From: Spirochaetales bacterium | Lineage (GTDB): Bacteria > Spirochaetota > Spirochaetia > ARS1246 | Length of the DNA: 64,000 nt | Assembly: GCA_002688185.1 (NCBI GenBank) | Contig: NZCE01000050.1 | Coordinates: 24,759-88,758, forward strand | Direction of reading: 5' to 3' | In this document: positions 25,555 to 34,796 of the stretch, piece after piece | Numbering within the stretch: position 1 is the stretch's first letter | How the letters are laid out: each line of letters starts with the position of its first letter | Notes under the pieces: model-generated | What the model was told of the DNA's origin: nothing | Databases searched by the model: none | What the model saw: the letters and a program-made list of their open reading frames with translations, nothing else | Translations under genes and position numbers: made by a program

Positions 25555-26637
25555 ATGACAGGCGATCTCAAGAAAGCTTCGCGCCTCTACCGTACAGGTA
25601 AATACACTCAGGTCATACGACTTCTCGAACCACAAATCTTTAGATTTCGCCAAAGCCGTGATTATTTTTATCTTCTTGGAGTGTCGTGCCTAAGGACTGC
25701 AGATCTAGGCGGAGCAAGTACTTATCTTCGCCGCGCTTTGGCAATTGTGCCACGGGATGAATCCGTACATCTCGGCCTGGCCGTGCTGCACCTAAAACGT
25801 CAGGATGTGCAGGAGGCAATCCGCATCTATCTAGAGATTCTCGACTCAAACCAGAAAAGCCGGTTTGCCCTTCGGGGGCTGGCAATGCTTAAAAAGGATG
25901 CTTCTCCAGAGAGAATCGCGGACCTTGCTGAATCCGGGGGACTCAATAGGCTACTCCCGGATTCCCGGAAGCCGAGCATTTGGCTTTTCCTTATGCCGGT
26001 TGCTGCGTTGATGATTGCAGCCGGCGCGTATTTTGCCGTTACATATTTCGATTTAACATCTCAAGATGAACGCGAACCTTCAATTCATGAGCTCACTTTG
26101 CCGGATAGCGGAGACCTTGTGGATTTGACGGGTGAATATCGGTATATACTGTCGGAGAAGGAAATTGCCGATTCATTTTCCGACGCTAAGCGATATTTTT
26201 TTCAATTCAAAGACAATCTTGCACAGAGGGAGATCAACAGAATTCTCGGCTCAAATGCATCTATCGCGGTAAAAGAACAGGCTCGGGCTATTGGCCAGTA
26301 TATTTCCGAGCCTAATTTCACCACGGTACGAGATATCTTTTCCTATGAGACAGTCGTGGAAGATCCGCGTTTATACGGCGACACATATATCATCTGGACG
26401 GGTAAAATCTCAAATTTGGCTGTTGGTGAGGATCTGATTACCTTTGATCTTCTCGTTGGGTATGAGAATAATGAAGTGCTTCTTGGGATCGTTAATGTGA
26501 CCCTTGAATTTGCGGCGCTACTCAACCAAGGCGATGCCGTCGACGTGCTCGGAAAAATTCAGGTTACCGATGACAAATCATTTTATCTGTCCGGCATTTC
26601 GATTCATAAGCTATTACCCCGGCAGGAAAACTCATGA
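25555..26637 (+). CDS. TPR - membrane helix - OB-like domain protein
   Basis: This encodes 360 residues in three parts. Residues 1-125 are TPR-like (KASRLYRTGKYTQVIRLLE, then YFYLLGVSCLRTADLGGASTYL) and lack a signal peptide, so they should be cytoplasmic. A membrane helix lies at about 140-163 (WLFLMPVAALMIAAGAYFAV). The outer part ends with a beta-barrel-like region (about 265-350, TYIIWTGKISNLAVGEDLITF to DAVDVLGKIQV) resembling an OB or tRNA_anti-like fold. The topology would link cytoplasmic partners to the envelope. It ends in an ATGA overlap with dtd. Function is not known. Confidence 0.65.
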   Translation: MTGDLKKASRLYRTGKYTQVIRLLEPQIFRFRQSRDYFYLLGVSCLRTADLGGASTYLRRALAIVPRDESVHLGLAVLHLKRQDVQEAIRIYLEILDSNQKSRFALRGLAMLKKDASPERIADLAESGGLNRLLPDSRKPSIWLFLMPVAALMIAAGAYFAVTYFDLTSQDEREPSIHELTLPDSGDLVDLTGEYRYILSEKEIADSFSDAKRYFFQFKDNLAQREINRILGSNASIAVKEQARAIGQYISEPNFTTVRDIFSYETVVEDPRLYGDTYIIWTGKISNLAVGEDLITFDLLVGYENNEVLLGIVNVTLEFAALLNQGDAVDVLGKIQVTDDKSFYLSGISIHKLLPRQENS

Positions 26638-27083
26638 GGGCCGTAGTACAGCGCGTAAGAGCGTGCGCCGTCCACGTCGGTGGAGTCAGGGTTGGTTCCG
26701 TAAATGACGGGCTCCTCGTATACCTCGGTGTTTCGGTGGACGATCACAGCGCCGACGCCACCTATTTGGCGACCAAGGTGCTAAACTTGCGCATTTTTGC
26801 CGATGATGACCGAAAGATGAACCTTTCAGCCCTCGATCTGAAAAAAGAAATCCTTGTTGTTAGTCAATTTACGCTCTTTGGCGATGCAAGGAAGGGCAGA
26901 AGACCGTCTTATACTAATGCAGCAAAACCAGAGATCGCAAAAGCGCTCTGCGATGAGTTTGTGCAATCGCTCCGCAGTAACGGGGCTCAAACCGAAGAAG
27001 GGAGCTTCGGGAGCATCATGGATGTATCTTATACCAACCACGGACCTGTAACTATTCTGCTCGACTCAAAAAAACTATTTTAA
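26634..27083 (+). CDS. dtd: D-aminoacyl-tRNA deacylase
   Basis: Dtd removes D-amino acids, and glycine wrongly attached to tRNA-Ala, from tRNA. The 149-residue protein matches the family from MRAVVQRVRACAV onward. It has the active-site SQFTLFGD segment and the cross-subunit NHGPVTILL motif near the C-terminus, which carries the Gly-cisPro pair. The start overlaps the preceding gene in an ATGA unit. Dtd is followed by a 155-base gap with the recA promoter. Confidence 0.95.
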   Translation: MRAVVQRVRACAVHVGGVRVGSVNDGLLVYLGVSVDDHSADATYLATKVLNLRIFADDDRKMNLSALDLKKEILVVSQFTLFGDARKGRRPSYTNAAKPEIAKALCDEFVQSLRSNGAQTEEGSFGSIMDVSYTNHGPVTILLDSKKLF

Positions 27084-27129
27084 TCACCATAGATTTAGTC
27101 GTTATCTCGATCCCTTCATTAAAGCCTGC

Positions 27130-27159
27130 TTGACCGCAATTTCTCTGTGAATATATTAT
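27130..27159 (+). promoter_or_regulatory. Predicted recA promoter
   Basis: TTGACC at 27130-27135 and TATTAT at 27154-27159 are spaced by 18 bases, about 80 bases ahead of the recA ATG. Downstream, GTATAT and ATATAC near 27182-27208 form a loose inverted repeat. I see no confident LexA box, so SOS control cannot be claimed from this sequence. Confidence 0.5.
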
Positions 27160-27238
27160 GAATCAGATACGCTAAACCGCCGGTATATAGTAGTATCACT
27201 GCGATATACTCGCTTTAGAATGCAGTGGAGGGGAACAT

Positions 27239-28342
27239 ATGGCAAAAAGCGCAACGGAAAAAAAAGCAAATCCCGCGGATACCCTTGCCGAGGATAGACA
27301 AAAGGCTATAGAAGCGGCGCAACTGCAGATTGAAAAGCAGTTTGGCAAGGGATCTATCATGAAGTTGGGTTCACGTCCAGAAAACCTCGAGATGGAGGTT
27401 GTCCCGACGGGCTCGATACTACTCGACGCGGCACTTGGGGTTGGTGGATATCCCAAAGGCAGAATCGTAGAAATATACGGCCCCGAATCATCAGGGAAAA
27501 CCACTCTTGCACTCCATGCAATAGCGGAGGCTCAAAAGCAAGGGGGCATCGCGGCGTTTATTGACGCCGAGCACGCCCTTGACCCGGTTTACGCGAAAAA
27601 CCTGGGTGTAAACATCGATGAACTTTGGGTTTCCCAGCCCGACAACGGAGAGCAAGCCCTCGAAATTGCGGAATCACTCATAAGATCCGGCGCAGTCGAT
27701 ATCATAGTAATAGATTCGGTAGCTGCCCTTACGCCGGCCGCGGAGATAGAGGGAGACATGGGAGACTCCCATATGGGTCTCCAAGCTAGGCTCATGAGCC
27801 AAGCTTTGAGAAAGCTCAACGGCATTATCTCTAAATCCAAGAGTATCCTGGTGTTTATCAATCAGATCCGCATGAAAATCGGCGTAATGTTTGGCAATCC
27901 GGAGACGACAACCGGCGGAAATGCTCTCAAGTTCTACGCCTCAATCCGACTGGAGGTGAGAAAGATCGAAACTATTGCAAAAGGTACGGATGACGCTACA
28001 GGCAACTTGGTCCGGGTAAAGGTGCTGAAGAACAAGGTGGCCCCGCCGTACCGCAAAGTCGAGCTCGAGATCGAGTTTGGCAAGGGCATCTCGGCAATGG
28101 GAAGCCTACTCGATGCGTCTCTCAAGTTCAACTTTATCCAGAAGAGCGGGAGCTGGTACTCCAGGGGCGAAGAACGCATAGGCCAAGGCCGTGAAAACGC
28201 GAAGCAATTCCTGTTGAAAAACCCCGACATTTCAGCAGAGGTGGAAAATCAATTGCGGGCAATTCTCTTTCCTTCGGGTGCTCCCCAGGACACCGCCACC
28301 GATTCGAACGGAAAAAAAGAAACGGCTAAAGAACTTTTTTAG
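27239..28342 (+). CDS. recA: Recombinase RecA
   Basis: RecA coats single-stranded DNA, catalyses strand exchange and acts as co-protease in the SOS response. The 367-residue protein has the Walker A motif GPESSGKTT near residue 81, IDAEHALDP, the Walker B region [11 protein letters not shown], the L1 loop [21 protein letters not shown], the L2 region [22 protein letters not shown], and the C-terminal domain (residues 270-330). An Ala/Lys-rich N-terminal tail precedes the core. A GGAGGGG-like site lies before the ATG. It is followed after 29 bases by folK. Confidence 0.98.
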   Translation: MAKSATEKKANPADTLAEDRQKAIEAAQLQIEKQFGKGSIMKLGSRPENLEMEVVPTGSILLDAALGVGGYPKGRIVEIYGPESSGKTTLALHAIAEAQKQGGIAAFIDAEHALDPVYAKNLGVNIDELWVSQPDNGEQALEIAESLIRSGAVDIIVIDSVAALTPAAEIEGDMGDSHMGLQARLMSQALRKLNGIISKSKSILVFINQIRMKIGVMFGNPETTTGGNALKFYASIRLEVRKIETIAKGTDDATGNLVRVKVLKNKVAPPYRKVELEIEFGKGISAMGSLLDASLKFNFIQKSGSWYSRGEERIGQGRENAKQFLLKNPDISAEVENQLRAILFPSGAPQDTATDSNGKKETAKELF

Positions 28343-28371
28343 TTTCAGGATCGGAGCCAAGGCGAAATTTC

Positions 28372-28905
28372 ATGAATGTAGTGTACCTCGGCATCGGATC
28401 AAACATAGGCAAGCGTAAACAGAATCTCGAGCAGGCAACGATAAAGATTGCCGAACTTTGCTACACAATAAGAAAATCGCGTTTTTATGAGACTCTGCCG
28501 CGCTATCGAGAGGATCAACCGCGATTTCTCAACGCAGCCCTGCAATGTAGCTGCACCCTTAAACCAAATCAGCTTTTGGCGGAATTACAGCGCATAGAGG
28601 CGGAGATGGGGCGCGAACGCAAGAATGCCGGCTGGATGGGACCGCGCAACATTGACATCGATATTTTGCTGTTTGGAGCTCAAGTAATACACACTTTGGA
28701 TCTTGCCGTTCCCCATCCTCGAATTCCCGAGCGGAAGTTTGTCCTCATTCCTCTCCTCGAGCTAAACCCTCTGCTCTCAGATCCGCAGACCGGGGATTCG
28801 TATTACTGCGCTTTGGCTAAACTAGAATCACAGGGTATTTACTACCACACTTTGAATCGATATATTCAACCGGACGCTCATGGATCACCCGGACAATCGC
28901 GATAA
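28372..28905 (+). CDS. folK: 2-amino-4-hydroxy-6-hydroxymethyldihydropteridine pyrophosphokinase
   Basis: FolK transfers pyrophosphate from ATP to hydroxymethyl-dihydropterin in folate synthesis. The 177-residue protein shows the family motifs YLGIGSNIGKRKQNLEQA, RFYETLPRY, a Q-P-x-F-L-N-A pattern, and GPRNIDIDILLFG, which holds the two metal-binding aspartates, then VPHPRIPERKFVLIPL. Its last 26 bases overlap the start of scpA. No other folate gene is in the window. Confidence 0.95.
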   Translation: MNVVYLGIGSNIGKRKQNLEQATIKIAELCYTIRKSRFYETLPRYREDQPRFLNAALQCSCTLKPNQLLAELQRIEAEMGRERKNAGWMGPRNIDIDILLFGAQVIHTLDLAVPHPRIPERKFVLIPLLELNPLLSDPQTGDSYYCALAKLESQGIYYHTLNRYIQPDAHGSPGQSR

Positions 28906-29620
28906 GCAGCTATTCAAGATAGGAGAGTTTGAAGGCCCCCTCGATCTGCTCCTCTTCTTAATCAGGAAATCCGAGCTTAATATATATGACATTCCCATCG
29001 CCGAGATTACGGCTCAATATCTTGAATATCTGAAATACGCAACAAAAATAAACTTGGATAATATCACCGAATTTTTTGTCATGGCGTCAACGCTGCTACA
29101 TATTAAATCACAAATGCTGTTGCCGGTCGATGTCGAGATGGATGATGATTACACCGATCCGCGGGCGGAACTAGTAGATCGACTTATCGAATATCAAAAG
29201 TTTAAAATGATCTCACCCATGATCGCAGAGAAGGGGAGAGAAGCAGATCGGTTTTTTGATCAGAAGCAGCGCGTGTTGCCTTTCCCCGACGATGAGCACT
29301 TGTGGACCCAAGTCGAGGTTTGGGATCTGCTCAAAACCTTTTCGAGTTTGATGGCGTCTCTCTCCGCAGAGCGGATAATCGATCTTTTTGAGGAAGTTAC
29401 GATCAACGAGAAACTTACTCTGATCGTCGAAAAAGTCGAGCGTCATGGAGAGTTCCTTTTTACCGACTTGTTGACAAGGTCCGGATCCATCATGGATATT
29501 GTGTGCGCGTTTCTAGCGGTACTGGAGTCGGTAAAACGGAGACAAATAGCCGTTTATCAAAACAGAATGTTTGGGGACATAAGGATTAGATCGCTGATCG
29601 TTGCCGAGGGCGTGCTATGA
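28880..29620 (+). CDS. scpA: Segregation and condensation protein A
   Basis: ScpA is the kleisin that bridges the two heads of SMC and, with ScpB, forms the bacterial condensin. The 246-residue protein has the N-terminal SMC-binding helix (GEFEGPLDLLLFLIRKSELNIYDIPIAEIT), the DNITEFFVMASTLLHIKSQMLLP segment, and a C-terminal winged helix (VCAFLAVLESVKRRQIAVYQ). The ATG at 28880 lies inside folK. Its stop overlaps scpB in an ATGA unit, so the two subunits should be translated together. Confidence 0.95.
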   Translation: MDHPDNRDKQLFKIGEFEGPLDLLLFLIRKSELNIYDIPIAEITAQYLEYLKYATKINLDNITEFFVMASTLLHIKSQMLLPVDVEMDDDYTDPRAELVDRLIEYQKFKMISPMIAEKGREADRFFDQKQRVLPFPDDEHLWTQVEVWDLLKTFSSLMASLSAERIIDLFEEVTINEKLTLIVEKVERHGEFLFTDLLTRSGSIMDIVCAFLAVLESVKRRQIAVYQNRMFGDIRIRSLIVAEGVL

Positions 29621-30156
29621 AGCTAACAAAAGAAACAGCTCTCATTGAAACCATTCTATTTTTAGAGCCTGAGCCAATAGATGCTAATACACTCGCCAGA
29701 ATCAGTCTATTGTCGACCGATATAGTGCTGGAGGCTATCGCGCGGCTTCAACAGAGATACGAAGATACGGAGTCCGGTCTGGAAATAGCCGAAATCGCCG
29801 GCGGTTTTCAAATTATACCCAAAAAAGACCTTTGGGTTCACCTGAAAGATCGATACGGCAAGAAAAATGAAAATATTTTATCGAAGGCTGCGTTGGAGAC
29901 TCTATCAATAATCGCATATTCACAGCCGGTTACCAGATCGGAAATTGCGAGTATCCGCGGGGTCTCCCCGGACGGCATGATAAAACTTCTGTTGAGTAAA
30001 GACCTAATTAGGCAAGTGGGGAAAAAAGATACGCCCGGCAAACCGGTTCAGTACGGCACGACTGCGGATTTCCTTAAAGCATTTCGCCTCGCCAGCATTG
30101 CAGATCTACCAAGACTTGATGACCTCAGCGAGGAGCGTTTTGAGCTTGAAGGATAG
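29617..30156 (+). CDS. scpB: Segregation and condensation protein B
   Basis: ScpB forms a winged-helix dimer that binds the middle of ScpA in the SMC complex. The 179-residue protein has the two winged-helix domains, with ETALIETILFLEPEPIDANTLA and, in the second, LETLSIIAYSQPVTRSEIASIRGVSPDGMIKLLLSKDLIRQVG. The C-terminus reads GTTADFLKAFRLASIADLPRLDDL, typical of the family. It begins four bases within scpA and is followed by a pseudouridine synthase gene, an order seen in many bacteria. Confidence 0.95.
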   Translation: MKLTKETALIETILFLEPEPIDANTLARISLLSTDIVLEAIARLQQRYEDTESGLEIAEIAGGFQIIPKKDLWVHLKDRYGKKNENILSKAALETLSIIAYSQPVTRSEIASIRGVSPDGMIKLLLSKDLIRQVGKKDTPGKPVQYGTTADFLKAFRLASIADLPRLDDLSEERFELEG

Positions 30157-30166
30157 CCCGAAAACA

Positions 30167-30880
30167 ATGCGCCTACAGACTTATCTCGCCCGTTGTGGCA
30201 TTGCATCAAGAAGAGAATGTGAAGAACATATCGTTGCCGGCAAAGTCCAAGTGAATGGAGAAACGGTCAGCACCCTCGGCACAAAAGTCGAGTTGCATGA
30301 CACGATATCTTTTGAAGGGAAAATAACTCGGCCGGAATCCCACAAGCAGTATGTGGCGTTGCACAAACCAAAGGGCTATCTTTGCGCTGCTTCCGACCCT
30401 TATAAAAGGCCGCTTGCGATCGACCTTCTAAGAAAGAGATACAATGAACGGCTTTACAATATTGGCCGACTGGACTTCAACTCTTCTGGACTCATCCTAT
30501 TTACAAATGATGGTGATTTTGCGCGCGTCGTATCTCATCCATCATCAAACATAGAGAAAGAGTATGTTGTTGAAAGCAGAGAACCAATTACAAAAAACAT
30601 CCTTAATGATTTCAAGCGTGGTGTCACCATCGAGGGGATCCGATATCGAATTAAAGATTTCCGTATTCCCTATGAACGTCGCATCCATCTTACGCTGATA
30701 GAGGGAAAAAATCGTGAAATTCGGAGGTTTTACGAATCAAGAGGCTTGCACGTGACAAGGATCCACAGATATAGAATTGGCCCCATACAACTCAACCTTC
30801 TGAAGCCGGGAGAGTTTAGGGACTTAAAATACCGCGAGATAGAGGAACTAAACCGAAGCGATAATAGGCGGACGAAATGA
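30167..30880 (+). CDS. rluB: rRNA pseudouridine synthase, RsuA/RluB family
   Basis: This enzyme isomerises a uridine in rRNA. The 237-residue protein has an N-terminal S4 RNA-binding domain (LQTYLARCGIASRRECEEHIVAGKVQVNG), then the catalytic domain with YNIGRLDFNSSGLILFTNDG, where the Asp in GRLD is catalytic, and the EGKNREIRRFYESRG motif. The target position, 23S U2605 for RluB or 16S U516 for RsuA, cannot be settled by eye; position after scpB favours RluB. I chose the ATG at 30167, where family members begin. A TTG at 30140 with a GAGGAG site is an alternative. It ends in an ATGA overlap with cmk. Confidence 0.88.
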   Translation: MRLQTYLARCGIASRRECEEHIVAGKVQVNGETVSTLGTKVELHDTISFEGKITRPESHKQYVALHKPKGYLCAASDPYKRPLAIDLLRKRYNERLYNIGRLDFNSSGLILFTNDGDFARVVSHPSSNIEKEYVVESREPITKNILNDFKRGVTIEGIRYRIKDFRIPYERRIHLTLIEGKNREIRRFYESRGLHVTRIHRYRIGPIQLNLLKPGEFRDLKYREIEELNRSDNRRTK

Positions 30881-31521
30881 TTGTGGCGATCGACGGACCG
30901 GCTGGAGTCGGCAAGAGTACCGTTGCTAAGCGTGTGGCGGAAACCCTTGATTTCTATTATTTGAACTCAGGCAATTTTTACCGCGTTATAACACTTGCCC
31001 ACATCCGTAGCGGAGAACTTCTCGCAGATACCGACAAGTTGATTGACATAGCCCGCGACGCGAACATCGCAATTGTGAATAGCCGTATATGTCTTGATAG
31101 TCGCGACGTCGAGGACGGGCTACATACAGATGCCGTTGATGAATGGGTCGCTCAACATTCAGCCGTTGTGGAGGTTCGTCACCTAGTAAATGCCAAACTA
31201 AGGGAAGCTACGCGCGAGATTGATTCAGTTATTGAGGGCAGGGATATCGCGACAGTGGTCTATCCCGATGCTGAGGTGAAAGTGTATATGGATGCATCCG
31301 TGAAAGTTCGTGCAAGGCGGCGCTTTTTGCAGGGAACCAGTACAAAATCTCTAGCTGAAATTGCTGACAACATCGCAATGCGAGATAATATCGACAGGAA
31401 TAAGGCGGAAGGCAGCCTATCAGTCGCCGAAGGGGCACTCTATTTAGATACCTCGGACTTGACCATAGATGAAGTTTGTGACAGAGTAATACGGAAAATC
31501 CAAGAGGCAGAACTAGTATAA
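30877..31521 (+). CDS. cmk: Cytidylate kinase
   Basis: Cmk phosphorylates CMP and dCMP. The 214-residue protein begins with the P-loop IDGPAGVGKST, then NSGNFYRVITL (nucleoside-binding region), a middle EGRDIATVVYPDAEVKVYMDAS segment and the ARRRF lid. It is slightly shorter than the E. coli enzyme. In place of the usual TGxxYR the sequence reads SGNFYR, a mild variation. It lies directly upstream of rpsA, the classic cmk-rpsA pair, with a 15-base gap. Confidence 0.95.
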   Translation: MIVAIDGPAGVGKSTVAKRVAETLDFYYLNSGNFYRVITLAHIRSGELLADTDKLIDIARDANIAIVNSRICLDSRDVEDGLHTDAVDEWVAQHSAVVEVRHLVNAKLREATREIDSVIEGRDIATVVYPDAEVKVYMDASVKVRARRRFLQGTSTKSLAEIADNIAMRDNIDRNKAEGSLSVAEGALYLDTSDLTIDEVCDRVIRKIQEAELV

Positions 31522-31536
31522 TCACCAGGGAGTTTG

Positions 31537-33258
31537 ATGTTGGCAACGACGGAGAAAAGGGAGAACGGTGTTGAGCCCATCGATCAATCCGTTCTCCAAG
31601 AGCAATATTTAAAAAATTTAGATCAGTTAGAAGAAGGCCAACTCGTTGAAGGTACCATAGTACAGATTGCAGATGAAAATGTTTTCGTCGATGTTGGGTA
31701 TAAATCGGAAGGAAAAATACCCATCGAGGAATTTGCAGAAGGTCCAAAAATTGGGGATAACGTCAGCGTAGTCCTCGTTACTAAAGAGGGGCGGGGCGGC
31801 CAGGTAGTCGTCTCAAAAAAGAAAGCTGACGTTAAGGTATTCTGGAAAAACTTGAGAAACGCCTATCACGAGAATCAAGCGGTTGAGGGTACATTTGCCA
31901 TAAGCATTAAAGGCGGTTTTGAGGTAGATCTTGGATTTAACGTTCGGGCATTCTGCCCACTTTCAAAGGCCGATATTGTTCGCGTCGCCGATCCCGATGA
32001 TTACGTGGGCATTGTAGATAAGTTTCTTATCGATCGTCTCTATAGTGACAACAAGATAAAAATCGTGCTCTCGAGACGCGCCTGGCTTGAGAAGGAAATC
32101 GAGATAAAACGCAATGAGTTTTTCAAATCTACAGAGATCGGAGAAACCATTGAGGGAATAGCAAAGAGCTTTACATCCTTTGGTGCGTTTATCGACTTAG
32201 GGGGCTTTGACGGCCTTTTGCATATTAATGACATGAGTTGGGGTCACGTGGCCCGGCCCAAAGACTATGTGGCAAAAGGTCAAAAGATACAGCTCAAGGT
32301 AATCAGGCTTGATGAGGTTGAAAAAAAGATCAATCTATCTCTCAAACATTTCACTCCGGATCCTTGGACAACTTTTGAAACCAAATATACGGTAGACGAC
32401 GTAGTAAAAGGCAAGGTAACAAAACTCACCGATTTTGGCGCATTTATTGAGTTAGAGGAGGGAATTGAAGGACTCGCTCATATATCGGAGCTTTCCTGGG
32501 TAAAGCGTATTAATCATCCCCGTGAGGTACTTAGCCCGGGAGATGAAGTGGAAACAAAGATATTAGCCTACGATCTGCAACAGGGGAGAATATCCCTCGG
32601 TCTCAAACAGGTCTATCCAAATCCGTGGGATTCCATCGATTTAAAATATCCGGTTGGCATGCATCTAGCTACCACGGTTAAAAAACTCACAAACACGGGT
32701 GCCTTTATAGAAATTGAAGATGGAATAGACGGATTTCTCCATGTTGAGGACATGTCTTGGACTAAGAGAGTGCGTAATCCATCATCGGTAGTTTCAGAAG
32801 GCCAGGAAATTGAGGTGGTGGTGATTGAGGTAGACAAAGAGATCCGGCGTATCAGACTCGGGGTAAAGCAACTCTCTGACGATCCTTGGAAAAGTCTGGC
32901 AAGTAGCTATCCAAAGGGATCGGTCATAGAGGGTGAGATCACCAGCATCACGGATTTTGGATTATTCATGAAGGTAGAGGGTGAGATTGAGGGTTTGATA
33001 AACAAAGCCCATGTGGCCGAACCGGGTGATGAAACAAATGACGATGCCATGTCTCAATACCATGAAGGCGATAAAGTAAAGGCGATCATAACCGACATAA
33101 ATCCAGAAAGGCAAAGGCTTTCTCTATCTATCAGAGAGTACTACCGCGGACAGCAACGGGCTGAATTATCAAAGTATATCCATGATGATTCTGAAGAAGC
33201 AAAGGTAACCCTCGGCGATTTTCTGAGAGATAAGGGAAGCGACTCTTTTGAATCATAA
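31537..33258 (+). CDS. rpsA: 30S ribosomal protein S1
   Basis: S1 unwinds and docks mRNA on the 30S subunit. The 573-residue protein contains six S1 domains at about residues 30-95, 110-175, 195-265, 280-350, 367-437 and 455-525. The last four keep the F-G-A/L-F and GL(L/A)H or GL(I) signatures. An AGGGAG site stands just before the ATG at 31537. A TTG three bases earlier is in frame but less likely. It follows cmk and is separated by only three bases from the sigma54 activator gene, so these may share a transcript. Confidence 0.96.
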   Translation: MLATTEKRENGVEPIDQSVLQEQYLKNLDQLEEGQLVEGTIVQIADENVFVDVGYKSEGKIPIEEFAEGPKIGDNVSVVLVTKEGRGGQVVVSKKKADVKVFWKNLRNAYHENQAVEGTFAISIKGGFEVDLGFNVRAFCPLSKADIVRVADPDDYVGIVDKFLIDRLYSDNKIKIVLSRRAWLEKEIEIKRNEFFKSTEIGETIEGIAKSFTSFGAFIDLGGFDGLLHINDMSWGHVARPKDYVAKGQKIQLKVIRLDEVEKKINLSLKHFTPDPWTTFETKYTVDDVVKGKVTKLTDFGAFIELEEGIEGLAHISELSWVKRINHPREVLSPGDEVETKILAYDLQQGRISLGLKQVYPNPWDSIDLKYPVGMHLATTVKKLTNTGAFIEIEDGIDGFLHVEDMSWTKRVRNPSSVVSEGQEIEVVVIEVDKEIRRIRLGVKQLSDDPWKSLASSYPKGSVIEGEITSITDFGLFMKVEGEIEGLINKAHVAEPGDETNDDAMSQYHEGDKVKAIITDINPERQRLSLSIREYYRGQQRAELSKYIHDDSEEAKVTLGDFLRDKGSDSFES

Positions 33259-33261
33259 TTT

Positions 33262-34773
33262 ATGTTTACGTCTCCTATCGATTCGAGCAGACTTGAGACG
33301 CTCATAGAAATTAACACTCTAATTAACTCAAATTATACTGACGTCACAACTCTGCTCACCCGTATCTTGGAGTCCGCAACAAAACTTACGAGTGGTGAAG
33401 CTTCATCATTGTTGTTGGTTAATCCTGAAAATAACAAGCTATATTTTGAGATCGCCCTTGGATCTAAGGGCGCCGATGTAAAGCGATTTTCTCTCAACAT
33501 GGGAGAAGGGATCGCCGGCTGGGTAGCGGAGAGAAATACGTCCTTGGTAGTAAATGACGTTGCTAGCGACGAGCGTTTTTTTTCGGAAATAAGCAGAAAA
33601 ATCGGCTATCCTACAAATTCTATTCTCGCCGTGCCGATGCGCATCAAAGACCGCTGCGTTGGGGTTCTGGAGATTCTCAACAAGACTGACAGCAAACCGT
33701 TTACGGATAACGATTTACAATGGCTTGAGATATTTGCCACGCAGGCTGCCCTCGCCATACAAAATGCAAAATCTTTTCAGCGAGTCCAGGAGGAAGTGTA
33801 CTTTCTCCAGGACCAAATTCAAACGGGCAAGGGTTTTCATACGTTTATCGGAAAAAGCTCCGCGATTAGGGAAAAGCTGGAAATTGTGAGCAAAGTTGCC
33901 TCCACAGACTCATCGGTGTTGATTTTAGGAGAGAGCGGGGTAGGGAAGGAGCTCTTTGCGGAGCAAATTCATCTTCAGAGCAATCGTTCTGATATGCAGT
34001 TTATTCGGGTTAATTGTGCCGCGCTTCCGGAGCACCTACTGGAAAGCGAGCTGTTTGGGCATGTTAAGGGCGCATTTACCGATGCAACAAGCGACCGTCG
34101 CGGAAGATTTGAGTTGGCCAACGGAGGCACGATTTTTCTTGATGAAGTCGGAGACATACCCCTTAACCTTCAGGCAAAGCTACTGCGCGTCTTGCAGGAG
34201 CGGGTGTTTGAAAAGGTTGGATCAAGTGAACCTGTGAAGGTGGACGTTAGAATTTTGGCAGCGACAAACAAAGATATTGAAGATGAGCTTGCCGCGGGCC
34301 GGTTTCGGCAAGATTTATACTATCGCTTGAACGTGCTCCCTTTATATATCCCGCCGCTCAGAGATCGTAGAGAAGACATACCGGAGTTGGCGGAGTTTTT
34401 TCTCAAAAGATTTAAACACGATACAAAAAAACAGATACGCGGCTTTGCCCCTGGTGCTATGGAGGCGCTTCTCTCATATTCTTGGCCGGGAAATGTACGC
34501 GAATTGGAAAACGTGGTGGAGCGATCGGTGGTGATTTGCGTGGAAGGCTATATCGACACACATTCTCTCATACTGAGCTCCAATGAGGAAGGCGAGGAAA
34601 AATCATATACTGGAAAAAGATTAAAAGACGCCGTGAATCTCTTCAAACGGCACTTTATACAGCAATCTCTGGAGATAAATAGTTGGAGTCAGACTAAAAC
34701 GGCAAAAATATTAGGTATCCAGAGAACCTATCTTTCACGTCTTATCAAAGAACTCCAAATCAAGAAAGACTAA
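33262..34773 (+). CDS. GAF-domain sigma54-dependent transcriptional activator
   Basis: This encodes a bacterial enhancer-binding protein of 503 residues. An N-terminal GAF sensory domain (about 10-175) replaces a receiver domain, so input is probably a small molecule or redox signal. The AAA+ domain (about 195-430) has Walker A GESGVGKE near 223, the sigma54-contact loop GAFTDA near 270 (a natural variant of GAFTGA), Walker [12 protein letters not shown] and the arginine region near [15 protein letters not shown] Fis-type helix-turn-helix ends it (about 460-500, [21 protein letters not shown]). It implies that rpoN exists elsewhere. Target genes are unknown. The spacing of three bases after rpsA is notable. 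Confidence 0.92.
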   Translation: MFTSPIDSSRLETLIEINTLINSNYTDVTTLLTRILESATKLTSGEASSLLLVNPENNKLYFEIALGSKGADVKRFSLNMGEGIAGWVAERNTSLVVNDVASDERFFSEISRKIGYPTNSILAVPMRIKDRCVGVLEILNKTDSKPFTDNDLQWLEIFATQAALAIQNAKSFQRVQEEVYFLQDQIQTGKGFHTFIGKSSAIREKLEIVSKVASTDSSVLILGESGVGKELFAEQIHLQSNRSDMQFIRVNCAALPEHLLESELFGHVKGAFTDATSDRRGRFELANGGTIFLDEVGDIPLNLQAKLLRVLQERVFEKVGSSEPVKVDVRILAATNKDIEDELAAGRFRQDLYYRLNVLPLYIPPLRDRREDIPELAEFFLKRFKHDTKKQIRGFAPGAMEALLSYSWPGNVRELENVVERSVVICVEGYIDTHSLILSSNEEGEEKSYTGKRLKDAVNLFKRHFIQQSLEINSWSQTKTAKILGIQRTYLSRLIKELQIKKD

Positions 34774-34796
34774 GAACACAACGAGGTACATACACG

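Noticed and set aside
27160..27238. A LexA box in front of recA
   Set aside because: An AT-rich inverted repeat is present, but it does not match a LexA consensus that I can name for this phylum.
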